Positions 62,172 to 64,000 of a stretch of DNA of 64,000 nucleotides are shown one piece after another. This DNA comes from Fistulifera solaris (taxonomy: Eukaryota > Bacillariophyta > Bacillariophyceae > Naviculales > Stauroneidaceae): contig AP026164.1 in assembly GCA_030295235.1 (NCBI GenBank), positions 1,984,001-2,048,000 on the forward strand, in the 5' to 3' direction. The notes beneath the pieces are model-generated. The model was not told where the DNA came from. It searched no databases and saw only the letters and a program-made list of their open reading frames with translations. Each line of letters opens with the position of its first letter. Position 1 is the first letter of the stretch. Position numbers and translations under genes: made by a program.

Positions 62172-64000
62172 TTACGACCTTAAGAGTTTACGTGAGCAAA
62201 CTGAGAATAGGGAGTTCAATTGAGTGTTTTCGTCTAAGCAATCAAGCAATTCTTGCGATCGGTTCGAACAGTGAAGGCATACAAGAATATAAATGATTTT
62301 GTCGGGTATTTGTTGTTTCTTGTGCAAATTTTCACATGAGAGCACGGCGAGGTCGGCTATTGCGCTTGCAGCGCTTGGCTTTATCTGTTTTGCGCATTCT
62401 AGAAATTCTCGTCTTAGAAAGTGAATGACACTGCCCATTTCGGGTTCGAGTGATGATGATAGGCAGGTACTCGAAGAAAACATGCGCGCAATTCGGCTCT
62501 CAGTTGTCAGCTTCGTCCCCCCGCTTTCCATTCCTAGCAACAGCCTTGCCGTTAACGCACCACGTCTCCAGTTTGTCTCATCGGAAGCAGGAAGAACTGC
62601 TTCAATGAGAGCGTCGACTGTGCAGCGTGCAACATCATGGTAAGAGCCAAGTGTGGCTGAATACTGGTAGTCCTCGTTACTCGATGTGAAACTCCATGTT
62701 GAAGAATCGTCATCAAAGCCGCTGATAATAAAGGTAGCAGCTGCTTCTCCTATCGTCGCTTCCCCTTTTCCACGAAAGAAGATTTTTGGTAGAAAACAGA
62801 GTGCTGATAGGCGCCGGATCTCTTCGTCGTCATCCGATGATGATTCGTTCGTACAAGTATCCTGAGCCACCATGCCGTTGCCTATTTTGGATGCATATCG
62901 AAATACGTCTCCAATTATGCTCATTTCGTGCTGGAGTCTTGATCCCATCTTTGGTCTCGTTCCGTTCCCTCGCACTAGTTTATGCAATAGCTCGCGGAGA
63001 ATATGGTAGGAGTATCGAAAGGTGACTTGCTGAGATGTTAGCATTGGTAAGGTGCCCGTGGCAACATCAAGCGCACCTTGGTCTAAAGCCATTTCGAGCA
63101 AATCGAGGACTTCTTCATGGCCCATCATCCAACACGAACTTGGGAGGGGGAAGAGCTTTCCGAAACTGCCCGGCTCGATTTGGCGCCCCACCTCCAAAAA
63201 GAACATAGAAAAATGAAAGGGTGAAGAAGCCATTCGCGCGCTGTCTACGCTGGTGGCTAAAAGTCGTTGTAGCAAACATTGCTTTTGGTCCAGTATGGAT
63301 GTCTCGTTTTTGGTCAGTTTTTCGAGCATTCTGAGAAAAAACACTTGAATCGCTAACATGAAAGCTTCATGAGAAGTACTTTGTTCGAAAACGCGAACAG
63401 GATAATTTTGAAGGATTGTTGTCTGGTTCCAAATATCCGCAGCAATCGTTTGATTCGCAACAGAGAAGAATGTAGGTAACAAACCCGGTGGTTTGACGCG
63501 AAACGCGCTCGGAGCAAATATTTCGTTCTTAAGAAAATCGCACCTGAATAATAGGCTCTCTTGTCGATCGTCGAAAGATCGGTGAAGGTTATGGCATTGT
63601 TGAGTCACGGCGATCATACAGTCGGCCGGTCCAAGCTGGAGAGGACCTAATGTGAATTCCGTACTAGTTGTCGCAACAGGAACTTGCATCCAATCGGTCG
63701 CTTTTCCAGAAAAAGCACTCCATCCCAGCTTAGAGTTGCATGTGTGTACTGGCGAAAAAAGATTATCCTTTGGGATACTTGATTGCGTTGCTTCGAAACA
63801 AAGCTCGCTGTCGAAATCTCCTTCTTCGTTGTTTGAAGACGGTACTATCCAGGTAACTATTTTATCGTCAAGTAGATGAATGGTCCATACTGTTACCGGC
63901 TTTGACGTTGTGGGTGCGCTTGAAACTATGGACCAAGACTGACATATGCTTGATACTGACGACGCCCTAGCGTCCCTACAATCAGAGGAAACGATTTCGC
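62172..64000 (-). CDS. Large unknown protein, 3' part (runs off the window)
   Basis: The frame is open from the right edge to its stop at 62172, about 609 residues, so the start lies outside. Near the edge it reads 'VTVWTIHLLDDKIVTWIV', suggesting beta-propeller strands; the rest is mostly alpha-helical ('EAFMLAIQVFFLRMLEKL', 'HEEVLDLLEMALDQGALDVA'). A propeller followed by a helical solenoid is the plan of nucleoporins and vesicle-coat proteins, but no diagnostic motif allows a name. No frame break in this long stretch. Confidence 0.7.
   Translation of the reverse strand, partial: EIVSSDCRDARASSVSSICQSWSIVSSAPTTSKPVTVWTIHLLDDKIVTWIVPSSNNEEGDFDSELCFEATQSSIPKDNLFSPVHTCNSKLGWSAFSGKATDWMQVPVATTSTEFTLGPLQLGPADCMIAVTQQCHNLHRSFDDRQESLLFRCDFLKNEIFAPSAFRVKPPGLLPTFFSVANQTIAADIWNQTTILQNYPVRVFEQSTSHEAFMLAIQVFFLRMLEKLTKNETSILDQKQCLLQRLLATSVDSARMASSPFHFSMFFLEVGRQIEPGSFGKLFPLPSSCWMMGHEEVLDLLEMALDQGALDVATGTLPMLTSQQVTFRYSYHILRELLHKLVRGNGTRPKMGSRLQHEMSIIGDVFRYASKIGNGMVAQDTCTNESSSDDDEEIRRLSALCFLPKIFFRGKGEATIGEAAATFIISGFDDDSSTWSFTSSNEDYQYSATLGSYHDVARCTVDALIEAVLPASDETNWRRGALTARLLLGMESGGTKLTTESRIARMFSSSTCLSSSLEPEMGSVIHFLRREFLECAKQIKPSAASAIADLAVLSCENLHKKQQIPDKIIYILVCLHCSNRSQELLDCLDENTQLNSLFSVCSRKLLRS

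Noticed and set aside
62030-62296. Plus-strand 88-codon frame in the AT-rich block
   Set aside because: Overlaps the end of the large minus-strand gene and lacks homology.
1-64000. Programmed frameshifting as the cause of the many split frames
   Set aside because: The sites share no slippery heptamer or downstream structure, go in both directions, and lie in unrelated housekeeping genes. Homopolymer sequence error explains them all more simply.
1-64000. Retroelements, Polintons or viral remnants
   Set aside because: No reverse transcriptase, integrase, gag, capsid or long terminal repeat pattern was recognised in any frame.
1-64000. tRNA, rRNA or CRISPR array
   Set aside because: No cloverleaf with a GTTCGA-type T-arm, no rRNA segment and no regularly spaced repeats were found.

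Overview
This is nuclear DNA of a photosynthetic stramenopile, most likely a pennate diatom close to Phaeodactylum tricornutum. Supporting evidence: a plastid galactolipid synthase (DGD), two proteins whose signal peptide ends in a diatom-type S-A-F plastid motif, purely eukaryotic housekeeping genes (TPR nucleoporin, TAF7, ASF1, TIM23, SAM50), roughly one gene per 2 kb, and few short GT-AG introns (66-145 nt). The species is inferred from general character, not from a database match.

Layout. 1-5 kb: the tail of a CNNM/CBS transporter, a 2H phosphoesterase-like gene, a four-helix membrane protein and SFT2. 5.3-10.7 kb: a same-strand tandem cluster of one full dynamin-like GTPase flanked by two copies lacking the G domain. 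10.8-18.8 kb: SAM50, three-exon ASF1, a weak possible gene, SERRATE/ARS2 and SDF2. 19-22.7 kb: two adjacent unknown paralogues sharing a short helical repeat. 23.7-30 kb: PrmC/HemK methyltransferase, prolyl 4-hydroxylase, an NTF2-like + SH3BGR-like + TIP41 fusion and a group XII-like phospholipase A2. 30-48 kb: DGD synthase, an Alba protein, a kinase with EF-hands and two cyclic-nucleotide domains, an alpha/beta hydrolase, a plastid CRM protein, TAF7, TrhO-like rhodanese, a DEAH-family helicase, a DUF866 protein without its usual Cys pairs, TIM23 and a SET methyltransferase. 48-64 kb: a PX protein, a diverged ubiquitin-like segment, a glutaredoxin-like protein, the TPR nucleoporin, a coiled-coil protein, a 2.4 kb AT-rich gene-free stretch, and a large unknown gene running off the right edge.

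A property of the whole window: about 23 single-base frame breaks interrupt otherwise well-conserved host genes, almost all at homopolymer runs, in both directions. I read these as sequence errors rather than pseudogenes and annotate those genes end to end. Exact lengths and C-termini of these genes are therefore provisional.

The genes are mostly independent housekeeping functions and form no pathway. The parts most worth a second look are the GTPase cluster, the paralogue pair at 19-22.7 kb, the TIP41 fusion, the Ca2+/cyclic-nucleotide kinase, the recurrent GGTAC palindromes between genes, a short foldback element present twice, and the AT-rich block at 60-62 kb. No tRNA, rRNA, CRISPR array or retroelement was seen.
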